A stretch of DNA of 64,000 bases. Origin: Pseudomonas huaxiensis (GTDB lineage: Bacteria > Pseudomonadota > Gammaproteobacteria > Pseudomonadales > Pseudomonadaceae). The DNA lies in NCBI RefSeq assembly GCF_003231275.1, contig NZ_QKVL01000007.1, forward strand, positions 186,001 to 250,000, given 5' to 3'. The position numbers and the translations under genes were made by a program. This document shows positions 46,150 to 55,132 of the stretch, piece by piece. The notes under the pieces are model-generated. The model saw only the letters and a list, made by a program, of their open reading frames with translations. It did no database searches and was not told the origin of the DNA. Positions within the stretch are counted from its first letter, which is position 1. Each line of letters begins with the position of its first letter.

Positions 46150-46422
46150 ATGAACCGCACACCCGCCGCCTTGGTGCTTATATCCCCCTTACATCTGCGC
46201 CAGCTGTTGTTTCTCTCGCTGGCGCTGCTGATGACACTGATTGCCGGCCAGCTCTATAACGCCTGGCAGGTCAAGCAGGTCGACAGCCAACTCGCTGCCC
46301 AGGTCGTGCGCCTGCATGAAAGCCGCGCCGTACCCCTGCAAACCGCTCCGCTGATGCGCTCCAAAGCGCTGCCAGCTGCCACCGCCGCCGCCCATGTTCC
46401 GCAAGAACGCTGGGTGTTCTGA
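46150..46422 (+). CDS. small single-pass membrane protein, unknown
   Basis: This 90-residue protein starts at ATG 46150 with AGAGGAG upstream. It has one strong helix (about 19-36, LLFLSLALLMTLIAGQLY) with a short Arg-containing N-terminus and a C-terminal tail of about 50 residues (VKQVDSQLAAQVVRLHE ... VPQERWVF) probably in the periplasm. I recognise no family. It is the first gene after a sigma-54 promoter and precedes DUF1328 and ivy genes. Confidence 0.75.
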   Translation: MNRTPAALVLISPLHLRQLLFLSLALLMTLIAGQLYNAWQVKQVDSQLAAQVVRLHESRAVPLQTAPLMRSKALPAATAAAHVPQERWVF

Positions 46423-46632
<210 letters not shown>

Positions 46633-46636
46633 ACCA

Positions 46637-47107
46637 ATGAAAGGCGTGATACGCAACGCCCTGGCCGCCGCCCTGTTACTGGGCGGCTGCACGGCGGCAA
46701 TGGCGGCCAATGACGGCCAGGTCCGGGCGACCGACATCCTCGGCTCGGACCCCGAGTATCGGGAAACCTGGCAAGACATGGTCAAGAAAGAGGAGCGGTT
46801 GCCCGAGTGGGTGCTCAATCTCAGCGGTGTTTCCGAGCAGCAGATGTCAGCAGTCGAGGAAGACGGCGACAAGTACCTGGTCGGGCCGTTGTGTGAAAGC
46901 GAAGGCAAATGCCTGAACAAGCGCCTGATCGTGGCCTTCCGTTGGGATAAGGAAAAAGCCTACGGAATGCTGGTCGAAGTGCCGGAGGGGCTGCCGAGTG
47001 ACAAGTCACCGACCCGCCACGCCGATTATCGCTGGCTGGGCGACCCCGATCCGGGCATGCAGGCCATGCTCAAGGAACAACTCAAGCGTGATCCGAACTG
47101 GTACTGA
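46637..47107 (+). CDS. ivy: periplasmic inhibitor of vertebrate lysozyme (Ivy family)
   Basis: This 156-residue protein has a signal peptide ending near AMA. The Ivy inhibitory loop is present as a Cys-bounded segment, PLCESEGKCLNKR (about residues 84-96), which inserts into the lysozyme active site. WVLNLSGVSEQQ and FRWDKEKAYGMLVEVPEG are typical family segments. It follows DUF1328 by 4 bp and is probably under the same sigma-54 promoter, suggesting envelope defence. Confidence 0.9.
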   Translation: MKGVIRNALAAALLLGGCTAAMAANDGQVRATDILGSDPEYRETWQDMVKKEERLPEWVLNLSGVSEQQMSAVEEDGDKYLVGPLCESEGKCLNKRLIVAFRWDKEKAYGMLVEVPEGLPSDKSPTRHADYRWLGDPDPGMQAMLKEQLKRDPNWY

Positions 47108-47179
47108 AGCGCCGCCGGGTGCCTCGGTACAAAGACAGAAGCTGAACCTTTCCACCGTTCAAGCTTCTATGTTGCGCCC

Positions 47180-47375
47180 ACTCGAGGAGAGTCGGCGCAT
47201 GACCAAGGGGCCGGGCTGCTCTGATTGCTACAGGATCGGAGGGGCCTAGGGGTACAAGGAGTGCCTCCGTCGAGGGCCGGGTCAGGAAGCAACGCCGGGA
47301 GTGGTCTGTCAGGGTGTTCTGGAAATAGGGATGCCTTCGACGGACTCTCCCGGCCGTATACATTCCGGCAGCCCT
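47180..47375 (+). ncRNA. structured RNA candidate, family not recognised
   Basis: A large stem joins GCCGGGAG-TG-GTCTGTC (47294-47310) to GACGGAC-T-CTCCCGGC (47339-47354). It is continued by GGTGTTC / GGATGCC with wobble pairs around a TGGAAATAG tip. A second possible closure pairs GGAGAGTC (47186-47193) with GACTCTCC. Several GGA motifs occur (CAGGAT, AAGGAG, CAGGAAG, TGGAAAT). The strand and ends are uncertain; the sequence after the stem (about 47374) is pyrimidine-rich (CCCTTTTCTTTCC). It is not a tRNA, tmRNA or normal SRP RNA. Confidence 0.45.
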
Positions 47376-47609
47376 TTTCTTTCCGTTAGATGGCAAATCC
47401 GCCACCCACTCGTCTGTCTGGCAAAAATAATTTCGGCTTTTTCCTACATGCAATGATGGGTTTTATACCCATTCGGATTGTCGAACACGTGCCGTGGCTG
47501 CCAGTGAATTACCCTCCGAATCTGCCGAAATATGGCGGATTGATCGTATTCGGAATCCCGAACACGCGCTTCGCAACCCCTCCTGACACCCGTTTTTTTG
47601 CAAAAATCT

Positions 47610-47626
47610 CATGCCGATCCGGCATG
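47610..47626. promoter_or_regulatory. 17-bp palindrome upstream of gltP
   Basis: CATGCCG-ATC-CGGCATG is a perfect dyad 211 bp before gltP. It has operator-like symmetry. The regulator is unknown. Confidence 0.4.
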
Positions 47627-47836
47627 GGGTACTCGTTTCCGGCATTAGACTAGCCCCCTCCACGCCTGAATAGTTGCGCCTTTTTTCGCCAGCCAGCGCT
47701 CATTACCGCTCGCTCGCGATGACCTTCTGCGGTGCCTTTGACTGTTGCCGAAGAAGTCTTCCAGAACGCTTTAAATAGCTCTGGAACGCCGGTTACAGCG
47801 CAATGCCCGTGTCCACTTGAACAAAAAGGTAATGAC

Positions 47837-49168
47837 ATGAAGAAGGCAAAACTGAGCCTCGCCTGGCAGATCCTCATCGGTCTGGTACTGGGTATCGCCA
47901 TCGGAGCACTGCTGAACCATTTCAGTGCAGAAAAGGCATGGTGGATCAGCAACGTACTGCAGCCGGCTGGTGACATCTTCATTCGCCTGATCAAGATGAT
48001 CGTCATCCCGATCGTGATCTCGTCGCTGATCGTGGGTATCGCCGGGGTTGGCGATGCGAAAAAACTTGGCAGTATCGGCCTCAAGACCATCATCTACTTC
48101 GAGGTGGTGACCACCATCGCCATCGTGGTCGGCCTGGTTCTGGCCAACCTGTTCCACCCGGGCGCCGGGATCGACATGAGCACCCTGGGCACCGTCGACA
48201 TCTCCAAGTACCAGGCCACTGCGGCCGAGGTGCAGCATGAACACGCGTTCATCGAGACCATCCTCAACCTGATTCCGTCGAACATCTTCGCGGCGCTGAT
48301 GCGCGGTGAAATGCTGCCGATCATCTTCTTCTCGGTGCTGTTCGGCCTGGGTCTGTCCAGCCTCAATGCGGAAATCCGCGACCCGCTGGTAAAAACCTTC
48401 CAGGGCGTTTCCGAAGCCATGTTCAAGGTCACTCACATGATCATGAACTACGCCCCGATCGGTGTATTCGCCCTGATCGCCGTGACCGTTGCCAACTTCG
48501 GCTTTGCCTCGCTGCTGCCGCTGGCCAAGCTGGTACTGCTGGTGTACTTCGCCATCGCCTTCTTCGCCTTCATGGTGCTGGGCCTGGTGGCGCGCCTGTT
48601 CGGCTTCTCCATCATCAAGCTGATGCGCATCTTCAAGGACGAACTGGTCCTGGCCTACTCCACCGCGAGCTCCGAAACCGTGCTGCCGCGGGTGATCGAG
48701 AAGATGGAAGCCTACGGTGCGCCGAAGGCCATCTGCAGCTTCGTGGTGCCGACCGGTTACTCGTTCAACCTTGATGGCTCGACCCTGTATCAGAGCATCG
48801 CGGCGATCTTCATCGCCCAGCTCTACGGCATCGACCTGTCCATCAGCCAGCAATTGCTGCTGGTCCTGACCCTGATGGTCACCTCCAAGGGTATCGCTGG
48901 CGTGCCGGGCGTTTCCTTCGTGGTCCTGCTGGCCACCTTGGGCAGCGTTGGCATTCCGCTGGAAGGCCTGGCGTTCATCGCCGGTGTCGACCGCATCATG
49001 GACATGGCGCGTACCGCCCTGAACGTGATCGGCAACGCCCTGGCGGTTCTGGTCATCGCGCGTTGGGAAGGCATGTACGACGATGCCAAGGGCAAGAAGT
49101 ACTGGGATTCGCTGCCGCATTGGCGCAGCAAGGACGTGGCGGTGGCTGGCAAGGCCGTCAAATCCTGA
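47837..49168 (+). CDS. gltP: glutamate/aspartate:proton symporter (DAACS family)
   Basis: This 443-residue inner-membrane transporter imports dicarboxylic amino acids. The start is ATG 47837 with AAAAGGT upstream. Family signatures are the serine-rich hairpin AYSTASSETVLPRVIEKM, the substrate/cation block PTGYSFNLDGSTLYQS, and GIPLEGLAFIAGVDRIMDMARTALNVIGNAL near the C-terminus (about 365-395). The length matches E. coli GltP (437). A terminator follows. Confidence 0.93.
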   Translation: MKKAKLSLAWQILIGLVLGIAIGALLNHFSAEKAWWISNVLQPAGDIFIRLIKMIVIPIVISSLIVGIAGVGDAKKLGSIGLKTIIYFEVVTTIAIVVGLVLANLFHPGAGIDMSTLGTVDISKYQATAAEVQHEHAFIETILNLIPSNIFAALMRGEMLPIIFFSVLFGLGLSSLNAEIRDPLVKTFQGVSEAMFKVTHMIMNYAPIGVFALIAVTVANFGFASLLPLAKLVLLVYFAIAFFAFMVLGLVARLFGFSIIKLMRIFKDELVLAYSTASSETVLPRVIEKMEAYGAPKAICSFVVPTGYSFNLDGSTLYQSIAAIFIAQLYGIDLSISQQLLLVLTLMVTSKGIAGVPGVSFVVLLATLGSVGIPLEGLAFIAGVDRIMDMARTALNVIGNALAVLVIARWEGMYDDAKGKKYWDSLPHWRSKDVAVAGKAVKS

Positions 49169-49190
49169 GTCGTTGTCCTGCTGAATGAGA

Positions 49191-49216
49191 AAGCCCCGAT
49201 TCGTCGGGGCTTTTTG
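49191..49216 (+). terminator. rho-independent terminator after gltP
   Basis: AAGCCCCGA-TTCG-TCGGGGCTTTTTG forms a 9-bp stem with a T-run, 22 bp past the gltP stop. Confidence 0.93.
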
Positions 49217-49234
49217 TTTTCTGTGAGTTTCTCG

Positions 49235-49281
49235 GGGGCCTTATCGCGAGCGAGCTCGCTCCTACAGAAGCGATAGGGCCT
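49235..49281. repeat. single REP-like palindrome
   Basis: GCGAGCGAGCTCGCTCCTACAG is framed by GGCCTTATCGC and GCGATAGGGCC. It is a solitary REP unit between gltP and the gate-domain gene. Confidence 0.65.
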
Positions 49282-49354
49282 TGAAGGGGTCGCAACAGAG
49301 GACACTGGTTCTGCCGGCCGCTATCATTCAGCCCATCTTTGGGGGAGTTAACGG

Positions 49355-50584
49355 ATGCTCAACGGCCTTTGGCTTGGTTTTTTCGTGGTGGCGGCCATTT
49401 CGGCCCTGGTGCAATGGCTGGTGGGCGGCAACGCCGGGGTCTTCGCGGCGATGGTCGAGAGCATCTTCGCCATGGCCAAACTCTCGGTCGAGGTCATGGT
49501 CCTGCTGTTCGGCACCCTGACCCTCTGGCTGGGCTTTCTGAAGATCGCCGAGCAGGCCGGGATCGTCGAGTGGCTGGCCAAGGTGCTCGGTCCGCTGTTC
49601 CGCCGGTTGATGCCGGAAGTCCCGCCCGGCCATCCGGCGCTGGGTCTGATCACGCTGAACTTCGCCGCCAACGGCCTGGGCCTGGACAACGCCGCCACGC
49701 CCATCGGCCTCAAGGCCATGCGTGCCCTGCAGGAGCTGAACCCCAGCCCGACCACCGCCAGTAACGCGCAGATCCTGTTTCTGGTGCTCAACGCCTCGTC
49801 GCTGACCCTGTTGCCGGTGACCATCTTCATGTACCGCGCCCAGCAAGGCGCGATGGACCCGACCCTGGTGTTCCTGCCGATCCTCATCGCCACCACTGGC
49901 TCGACCCTGGTTGGGCTGCTCTCGGTGGCGGTGATGCAGCGCCTGCGCCTGTGGGACCCGGTGGTGCTCGCTTATCTGGTACCCGGCGCATTGCTGCTGG
50001 GCGCGTTCATGACACTTCTGGCCGGGCTGTCCGCCACCGCGCTGGCCAACCTGTCGTCGATCCTCGGCAACCTGACCCTGTTCGGTCTGATCATGCTGTT
50101 CCTGCTGATCGGCGCGTTGAAGAAGGTGAAGGTGTACGAAACCTTCGTCGAAGGGGCGAAGGAAGGCTTCGACGTGGCCAAGAACCTGCTGCCGTACCTG
50201 GTGGCGATGCTGTGCGCGGTCGGCGTGTTGCGCGCTTCCGGGGCGCTGGAGTTTGGTCTGGACGGCATTCGTCACACGGTCGAATGGCTGGGCTGGGACA
50301 CCCGCTTCGTCGATGCCCTGCCCACCGCACTGGTCAAACCGTTCTCCGGCAGCGCGGCGCGGGCCATGCTCATCGAGACCATGCAGACCCACGGCGTGGA
50401 CAGCTTCCCGGCGCTGGTTGCGGCGACGGTGCAAGGCAGCACCGAAACCACCTTCTATGTGCTGGCGGTGTACTTCGGCGCCGTCGGTATCCAGCGCACC
50501 CGCCACGCGGTGGGCTGTGCGCTGTTGGCTGAACTGGCCGGCGTGCTGTCGGCCATTGCGGTCTGTTACTGGTTCTTCGCCTGA
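49355..50584 (+). CDS. nucleoside-recognition (gate) domain membrane protein, SpmAB-like fusion
   Basis: This 409-residue inner-membrane protein has two gate domains with a homologous GLDNAATPIGLKAM / PFSGSAARAMLIE pattern. It matches the fused SpmA-SpmB type found in Gram-negatives. About nine hydrophobic segments are visible. Transport of an unknown small molecule is inferred; the spore names are inherited from Bacillus and do not apply here. Its 3' end overlaps the convergent DUF330 gene by 19 bp. Confidence 0.85.
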   Translation: MLNGLWLGFFVVAAISALVQWLVGGNAGVFAAMVESIFAMAKLSVEVMVLLFGTLTLWLGFLKIAEQAGIVEWLAKVLGPLFRRLMPEVPPGHPALGLITLNFAANGLGLDNAATPIGLKAMRALQELNPSPTTASNAQILFLVLNASSLTLLPVTIFMYRAQQGAMDPTLVFLPILIATTGSTLVGLLSVAVMQRLRLWDPVVLAYLVPGALLLGAFMTLLAGLSATALANLSSILGNLTLFGLIMLFLLIGALKKVKVYETFVEGAKEGFDVAKNLLPYLVAMLCAVGVLRASGALEFGLDGIRHTVEWLGWDTRFVDALPTALVKPFSGSAARAMLIETMQTHGVDSFPALVAATVQGSTETTFYVLAVYFGAVGIQRTRHAVGCALLAELAGVLSAIAVCYWFFA

Positions 50585-51186
50585 TAGCGATTGCCCTGGG
50601 CCACGGTCCAGTCGAGCAACTGCGCCATCAACTGGTCGGAGACCTGGCCCAGGCCACTGACCACTGCGGGCACTTCCTTGTCGGCCTGTGGCTGGCGGAC
50701 TTCGAAATGGCGGCTGGCGAGGATGCGCTGGGTGCGCCCCTCCACCAGCCGCGCATCCAGGCGGATCACCACGCTGATCCCCTGGGCGGTGTATTCACTC
50801 TGGAATGCCTGTAGCTCGCCAACCAGCTCGTAGTCGGCTTGCAGGTTGCTGTCGTCGGCGCTCAAGCGCGGCACCCGGCCATCGCGCTGGAAAGCATCGA
50901 GAATGCGATTGCGCAGCAGGGTCGGCGCCGGATCAGTCCAGCGTGCGCCCTTGTAGCTGCTGATCTGGTTGCCCTGCGGGACCACGGCGATGCGCGGGAC
51001 ATTGAAGATATCGCTGGCCAGCGGCTTGTTCACCCGCAACGACCAACTCACCGGCACGCTGGTCGACGACGCAGCCACTGCCGCGGGCAGACGATAGACC
51101 TCGGCGTTCTCGGCCTTGGGCAGGATCGAGCAGGCGCTGCTCAGGCTGATCAGCAGGGCCAGGGTCAGGCGACTGGCGAGGCTCAT
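50566..51186 (-). CDS. ABC-type transport auxiliary lipoprotein (PqiC/DUF330-like)
   Basis: This 206-residue lipoprotein has a lipobox LSSAC (Cys19). The ABC_trans_aux fold is recognised from VYRLPAA, SWSLRVNKPLASDIFNVPRIAVVPQGNQISSY (location about 50-83) and WTDPAPTLLRNRILDAFQ. It is likely anchored in the outer membrane and completes the MCE system encoded upstream, as PqiC does for PqiB. The start overlaps the MCE gene stop by 4 bp. The stop overlaps the convergent gate-domain gene by 19 bp. Confidence 0.9.
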   Translation of the reverse strand: MSLASRLTLALLISLSSACSILPKAENAEVYRLPAAVAASSTSVPVSWSLRVNKPLASDIFNVPRIAVVPQGNQISSYKGARWTDPAPTLLRNRILDAFQRDGRVPRLSADDSNLQADYELVGELQAFQSEYTAQGISVVIRLDARLVEGRTQRILASRHFEVRQPQADKEVPAVVSGLGQVSDQLMAQLLDWTVAQGNRYQAKNQ

Positions 51187-52121
51187 GGCTCGAACTCCTT
51201 GTTTTGGTCACGGCCGAGCAGGTAGCCGCTGGGGTTGGCTTCAAGGCGGCGGGAAATCCCCTTGAGCGAGTTGAGGGTGTCGCGCAGTTCACGAATTGCC
51301 GGCGACAGTTCGCGGAAGCCCTGGGCGCCGCTGTCGATGGCGTCGCGATTGCTTTCCAGCAGGGCATTGAGCGTCGCGGTGCTCTGCGCCAGCGAGCGCA
51401 TTGCCTGGTCGGCGCTGTTGACGATCTGCGGGCCCTGGCTGCCGAGCATCTTGTTGGCGTTACGCATCAGTTCGCTGGTCTGCTCAAGCGTGGCGCCGGC
51501 CTGCTTGCTGATGGTCGCCAGTTCGCGGATGGCCTGGCTGATGTCCTCACGCTGCGCGGCGATGGCGCCGGTGGTTTGTTCCAGGTGTTCCAGGGTCGAG
51601 CCCAGGCGCGTGGTGTTTTCTTCGGAGAACAGGCGGTTGGCGTTGTGCAGCAGCATGTTGATGTTGGTCACCAGGTCGCTGCTGTTGGTCAGCAGGCGGG
51701 CGATCGGCGACGGCGAGGCGATGATCACTGGCAGTTTGCCGCCTTTGCCCACCAGCGGCGGGCTTTCCGGGGTGCCGCCGCTGAGCTGGATCAGCGAGGT
51801 GCCGGTGACGCCGGTCAGGGTCAGCTTGGCCTGGGTGTCCTGTTTCACCGGGGTTTCGGCGTTCAGGCGAATACGCGCCAGCACGCGGCGCGGATCGGCG
51901 GGGTCCAGGTGCAGGCTGGTCACATCGCCTACCTTGATCCCGCTGTATTGCACGGCGCTGCCCTTGGACAGGCCGGTGACCGGCTCGTTGAACACCACCT
52001 CGTAGTCCTTGAAGGTGCTGTCGACGCTGGATTTGGCCAGCCACAGGCCGAACAGCATGGCGCCGGCCACTACCAGGACGGTGACCATACCGATCAGCAC
52101 ATGGTGCGCGCGGGTTTCCAT
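51183..52121 (-). CDS. MlaD/MCE-domain lipid transport protein
   Basis: This 312-residue protein is anchored by one helix (about 8-28). It has a single MCE domain (VVFNEPVTGLSKGSAVQYSGIKVGDV ... TGTSLIQLSGG, about 45-125) and a long helical C-terminus. Such proteins form hexameric rings that carry phospholipids across the periplasm. It is encoded with an ATPase, permease and lipoprotein, so it is the periplasmic part of an Mla-like importer or exporter. Confidence 0.92.
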   Translation of the reverse strand: METRAHHVLIGMVTVLVVAGAMLFGLWLAKSSVDSTFKDYEVVFNEPVTGLSKGSAVQYSGIKVGDVTSLHLDPADPRRVLARIRLNAETPVKQDTQAKLTLTGVTGTSLIQLSGGTPESPPLVGKGGKLPVIIASPSPIARLLTNSSDLVTNINMLLHNANRLFSEENTTRLGSTLEHLEQTTGAIAAQREDISQAIRELATISKQAGATLEQTSELMRNANKMLGSQGPQIVNSADQAMRSLAQSTATLNALLESNRDAIDSGAQGFRELSPAIRELRDTLNSLKGISRRLEANPSGYLLGRDQNKEFEP

Positions 52122-52122
52122 T

Positions 52123-52920
52123 TCATTTCTCCTTCAGCGCTGTGGCGGCCTGATACGCCGCCCGGCCACGCGGGCCATGGAAATACTCGTGGATCCACGG
52201 TTCGTCAGTCTGGGCCACTTCGTCGATGGGCGCGGCCACCAGCACTTTCTTCTGTGCCAGTACCGCGACCCGGTCGCTGATGGTGTAGAGCGTGTCCAGG
52301 TCGTGGGTGATAAGAAACACGCTCAGGCCGAGGGCATCGCGCAGGGTCAGGATCAATTGGTCGAAGGCCGCGGCGCCGATGGGGTCGAGGCCGGCGGTGG
52401 GTTCGTCGAGGAACAGGATGTCCGGGTCCAGCGCCAGCGCGCGGGCCAGGGCGGCGCGCTTGATCATGCCGCCGGACAGCGAGGCGGGAAACTTGTCCGC
52501 CGCCGATTGCGGCAGGCCGGCCAGGGCCAGCTTGACCCCAGCCAGGTGCTCGGCGTCGTCGCGGCTCAGGCCGGCGTGTTCGATCAGTGGCAGAGCGACG
52601 TTCTCGGTGATGGTCAGCGAGGAGAACAGCGCGCCCTTCTGGAACAGCACGCCGAAGCGCCGTTCGATCAGCGAGCGCTCGTTCGCGTTGGCGTTGGACA
52701 AGTCCTGGCCGAACACCCGCACTGTGCCTTCGTTGGGCCGGCGCAAGCCGATGATGCTGCGCAGCAGCACCGACTTGCCGCTGCCGGAGCCACCGACCAC
52801 CGAGAGGATTTCGCCGCGGTACAGGTCCAGGTCGAGCTGCTCGTGCACGCTCTGGCTGCCGAAGCGGTTGCACAGGCCACGGACTTCGATCACCGCCTCG
52901 CGGGCGTCGGGCCGGCTCAC
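52123..52920 (-). CDS. Mla-like ABC transporter ATP-binding protein
   Basis: This 265-residue ATPase starts at GTG 52920 with GGAG upstream and overlaps the permease stop by 4 bp. Walker A is GGSGSGKSV, the signature LSGGMIKRAALARAL (the GGMxKR form typical of MlaF), Walker B DILFLDEPTAGLDP, and the H-loop LITHDLDTL. It energises the lipid transporter made with the permease and MCE protein. Confidence 0.93.
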   Translation of the reverse strand: MSRPDAREAVIEVRGLCNRFGSQSVHEQLDLDLYRGEILSVVGGSGSGKSVLLRSIIGLRRPNEGTVRVFGQDLSNANANERSLIERRFGVLFQKGALFSSLTITENVALPLIEHAGLSRDDAEHLAGVKLALAGLPQSAADKFPASLSGGMIKRAALARALALDPDILFLDEPTAGLDPIGAAAFDQLILTLRDALGLSVFLITHDLDTLYTISDRVAVLAQKKVLVAAPIDEVAQTDEPWIHEYFHGPRGRAAYQAATALKEK

Positions 52921-54059
52921 CAGCCCATCTCCATGAAGAACAGCGCGGCCACGGCATCGAGGACGATCACCACGAAGATCGACTGGACCACTGCCGAGGT
53001 GGTGTGGGCGCCCACCGATTCGGCGCTGCCGCTGACCTTGAAGCCTTCCAGGCAACCGATCGCGGCGATCAGGAAGGCGAAGAACGGCGCCTTGGCCATC
53101 CCCACCAGGAAGTGCTGCACACCGATGTCGTCTTCCAGCAGCGAAAGGAACATCGCCGGCGAGATGTCCAGCGACAGCGCGCAGACCACACCACCGCCAA
53201 CGATGCCGCAGAGCATCGCCAGGAACGTCAGCAGCGGCAGGGAAATCAGCAGCGCCAGCACGCGCGGGATCACCAGCAGCTCCACCGGGTCCAGGCCGAG
53301 GGTGCGGATCGCGTCGACCTCCTCGTTGGCCTTCATCGAGCCGATCTGCGCGGTGAAGGCGCTGGCGGTGCGGCCGGCCATGAGGATGGCGGTCAGCAGC
53401 ACGCCGAATTCGCGGAGAAAGGAGAAGGCGACCAGGTCGACGGTGAAGATACTGGCGCCGAAGCTGGCCAGCACGGTGGCGCCGAGGAAGGCCACCACCG
53501 CGCCCACCAGGAACGTCAGCAGGGCGACGATGGGCGCGGCGTCGAGGCCGGTCTGCTCGATGTGCGCGACCACCGACGTGATGCGCCAGCGCTTGGGTTG
53601 CAGCGCGCGTCGGGCCAGGGTGGTGATGATCAGGCCGATGAAGCCGAGCAACTGGCGGCTGTCCTGCCAGAGGGTATCCACCGCCGCGCCGATGCGCGCC
53701 ATCAGTTGGGTCATTACCGGAAGCTGGGTATGGCGCGGCGGGATGCAGAACTCGGTCAATGAAGCCTGCACGCTGTGCAGCAGGTGGCGGCTGGCGGGCG
53801 GCAGCGGGCTGTCGCTTTCCAGTTGCGCCAGGCGCTCGGGTCCGAGCAACTCCACCAGCAGCGAGGCACCGGCGGTGTCGAGCTTGCCGAGCTGGTCCAG
53901 GTCCACGGGGGTGTTGCTGTCGTACTGGCCGCTGAGGGCCGCAGTGCTCTGCTTGAGGCTGGCGTAGTTGGCCAGCGTCCAGTCACCACTGAGCCGCAGG
54001 CGGGCCGGGCTTTGCTGGGTGTCGAGAATGGCGCTGGCGGGGCTGGGAATGCTGGTCAT
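52917..54059 (-). CDS. MlaE-like permease with N-terminal STAS-like domain
   Basis: This 380-residue protein from ATG 54059 has a soluble N-terminal domain of about 120 residues. It resembles a STAS/MlaB module (RLRLSGDWTLANYASLKQ ... VDLDQLGKLDTAGASLLVEL). The MlaE permease domain with five to six helices follows (GRTASAFTAQIGSMKANEEVDAI is the coupling motif). In E. coli, MlaB and MlaE are separate proteins; here they are fused. It heads the four-gene MCE operon. Confidence 0.92.
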   Translation of the reverse strand: MTSIPSPASAILDTQQSPARLRLSGDWTLANYASLKQSTAALSGQYDSNTPVDLDQLGKLDTAGASLLVELLGPERLAQLESDSPLPPASRHLLHSVQASLTEFCIPPRHTQLPVMTQLMARIGAAVDTLWQDSRQLLGFIGLIITTLARRALQPKRWRITSVVAHIEQTGLDAAPIVALLTFLVGAVVAFLGATVLASFGASIFTVDLVAFSFLREFGVLLTAILMAGRTASAFTAQIGSMKANEEVDAIRTLGLDPVELLVIPRVLALLISLPLLTFLAMLCGIVGGGVVCALSLDISPAMFLSLLEDDIGVQHFLVGMAKAPFFAFLIAAIGCLEGFKVSGSAESVGAHTTSAVVQSIFVVIVLDAVAALFFMEMGW

Positions 54060-54109
54060 AGGCTCCGGAGGTCCATGGGCGCTTCGGTGCGCCGCCCCAG
54101 AGCATAGCG

Positions 54110-55132
54110 TCACTGTGTGGCGGACGCTTGACCATCATCAACCACGCGGAAGCGCAGCACGCCGATCACCTGGCCGTCTTCGGTCAGCACCCGGACCTGC
54201 CAGCGTCCCACCGGATTGGCCGGGAACACCTGCTTGTGGGTCCAGGCGCGGTAGCCTTCCTTGCGCCCGCCATTGATGTCGAGGGCGATGCGGTCGACCT
54301 CTTTGCCGTTGAACTGCCACACATGGTAGATGCGCTCGTTCAGCCCGCGCGGTGCCTTGATTGCGGTGTAGGCGTAGAGCCCGGCGCTGCGGATCTGGCT
54401 GGCGCTGACCTGCTTGAGGCTGTCGCCGGGGGTGCGGTTCTGCAGTTGGCTGCTGATCGCCACCTCGGTCATCCACAAGGTCGCCGGCGGCACCCAGGAA
54501 CGCAGCAGCCAGCCGGCACCGCCGATCGACAGGGTCACCAGGACCAACGCGATCGCCCGGCGCGCATTGTTGATCGGGAAGCTGCTGGCCAGGCTCGGGA
54601 AGGACAACAGCATCGACACGCCGAGCGCGAGCTTGAAGCTCTGCGCAGTGGTCAGGTGGAGAATGATCGGCAGCGCCGTGAGCATCGCGGCGAACAGCGT
54701 CAGGGTGTGCAGGGCGAGGAACAGCCAGCGCCGGGGTGCGACCCAGCGGTAGTAGAGCGGATCGATGATCGACACCAGCCCGGCGGCGCCCAGCAGGCCG
54801 GTGAAGATCAGTTGGCCGCTGTTCCAGGTGGTGGTGACGAAGAAGAACGGCAGGACGAAGAACAGGCTTTCCTGGTGGATCATCTGCGTTGCATAGCGCA
54901 GCAGCGGTTGCGGGATTTCGCGCTTGAACAGGCGGGCGAACAACTGGGTGAAACTGTTTTCCAGCATCAGCCAGACCCAGCTCACCAGCATCAGGATCGC
55001 GACCCAACTGGCCAGGCTTTCCTGGCGATCGACCAGGATGAAGCTACCGATACCGGAAATGAAACCACCGAGTGCGATGACCCCGGGATAGCGCTTGATC
55101 AGTTCGATGAGGCGCTGGATGTAGATAGGCAT
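54110..55132 (-). CDS. DUF5924 membrane protein with C-terminal DUF2914 domain
   Basis: This 340-residue protein from ATG 55132 (MPIYIQRLIEL) has seven to eight membrane helices. A C-terminal soluble domain of about 100 residues (YHVWQFNGKEVDRIALDI ... HKQVFPANPVGRWQVRVL) resembles DUF2914. The domain probably faces the periplasm. No function is known. It precedes the MCE operon on the same strand with 50 bp between, so cotranscription is possible. Confidence 0.82.
   Translation of the reverse strand: MPIYIQRLIELIKRYPGVIALGGFISGIGSFILVDRQESLASWVAILMLVSWVWLMLENSFTQLFARLFKREIPQPLLRYATQMIHQESLFFVLPFFFVTTTWNSGQLIFTGLLGAAGLVSIIDPLYYRWVAPRRWLFLALHTLTLFAAMLTALPIILHLTTAQSFKLALGVSMLLSFPSLASSFPINNARRAIALVLVTLSIGGAGWLLRSWVPPATLWMTEVAISSQLQNRTPGDSLKQVSASQIRSAGLYAYTAIKAPRGLNERIYHVWQFNGKEVDRIALDINGGRKEGYRAWTHKQVFPANPVGRWQVRVLTEDGQVIGVLRFRVVDDGQASATQ

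Larger units (their letters stand above)
47108..47836. other. 729-bp intergenic region between ivy and gltP
   Basis: The left part (to about 47375) is GC-rich and strongly structured, and is listed separately as an ncRNA candidate. The right part is AT-richer and holds repeated ATTCGG/CCGAAT motifs (about 47470-47555) and a palindrome CATGCCG-ATC-CGGCATG at 47610-47626. No coding frame looks real. Confidence 0.6.

Noticed and set aside
45857..46162. 101-codon minus-strand frame upstream of algB
   Set aside because: The region is AT-rich regulatory DNA with promoter motifs; the translation has no domain and no ribosome site.
47275..47300. SRP (4.5S) RNA signature GGGTCAGG...AAGCAACGCC
   Set aside because: The invariant GGAA tetraloop arm (TCCGGAAGGA) is missing, so this is not a functional SRP RNA; the similarity may be chance.
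47390..47653. 87-codon frame in the ivy-gltP gap
   Set aside because: It has no ribosome site, an odd Pro/Phe-rich composition, and lies over repeat and palindrome motifs.
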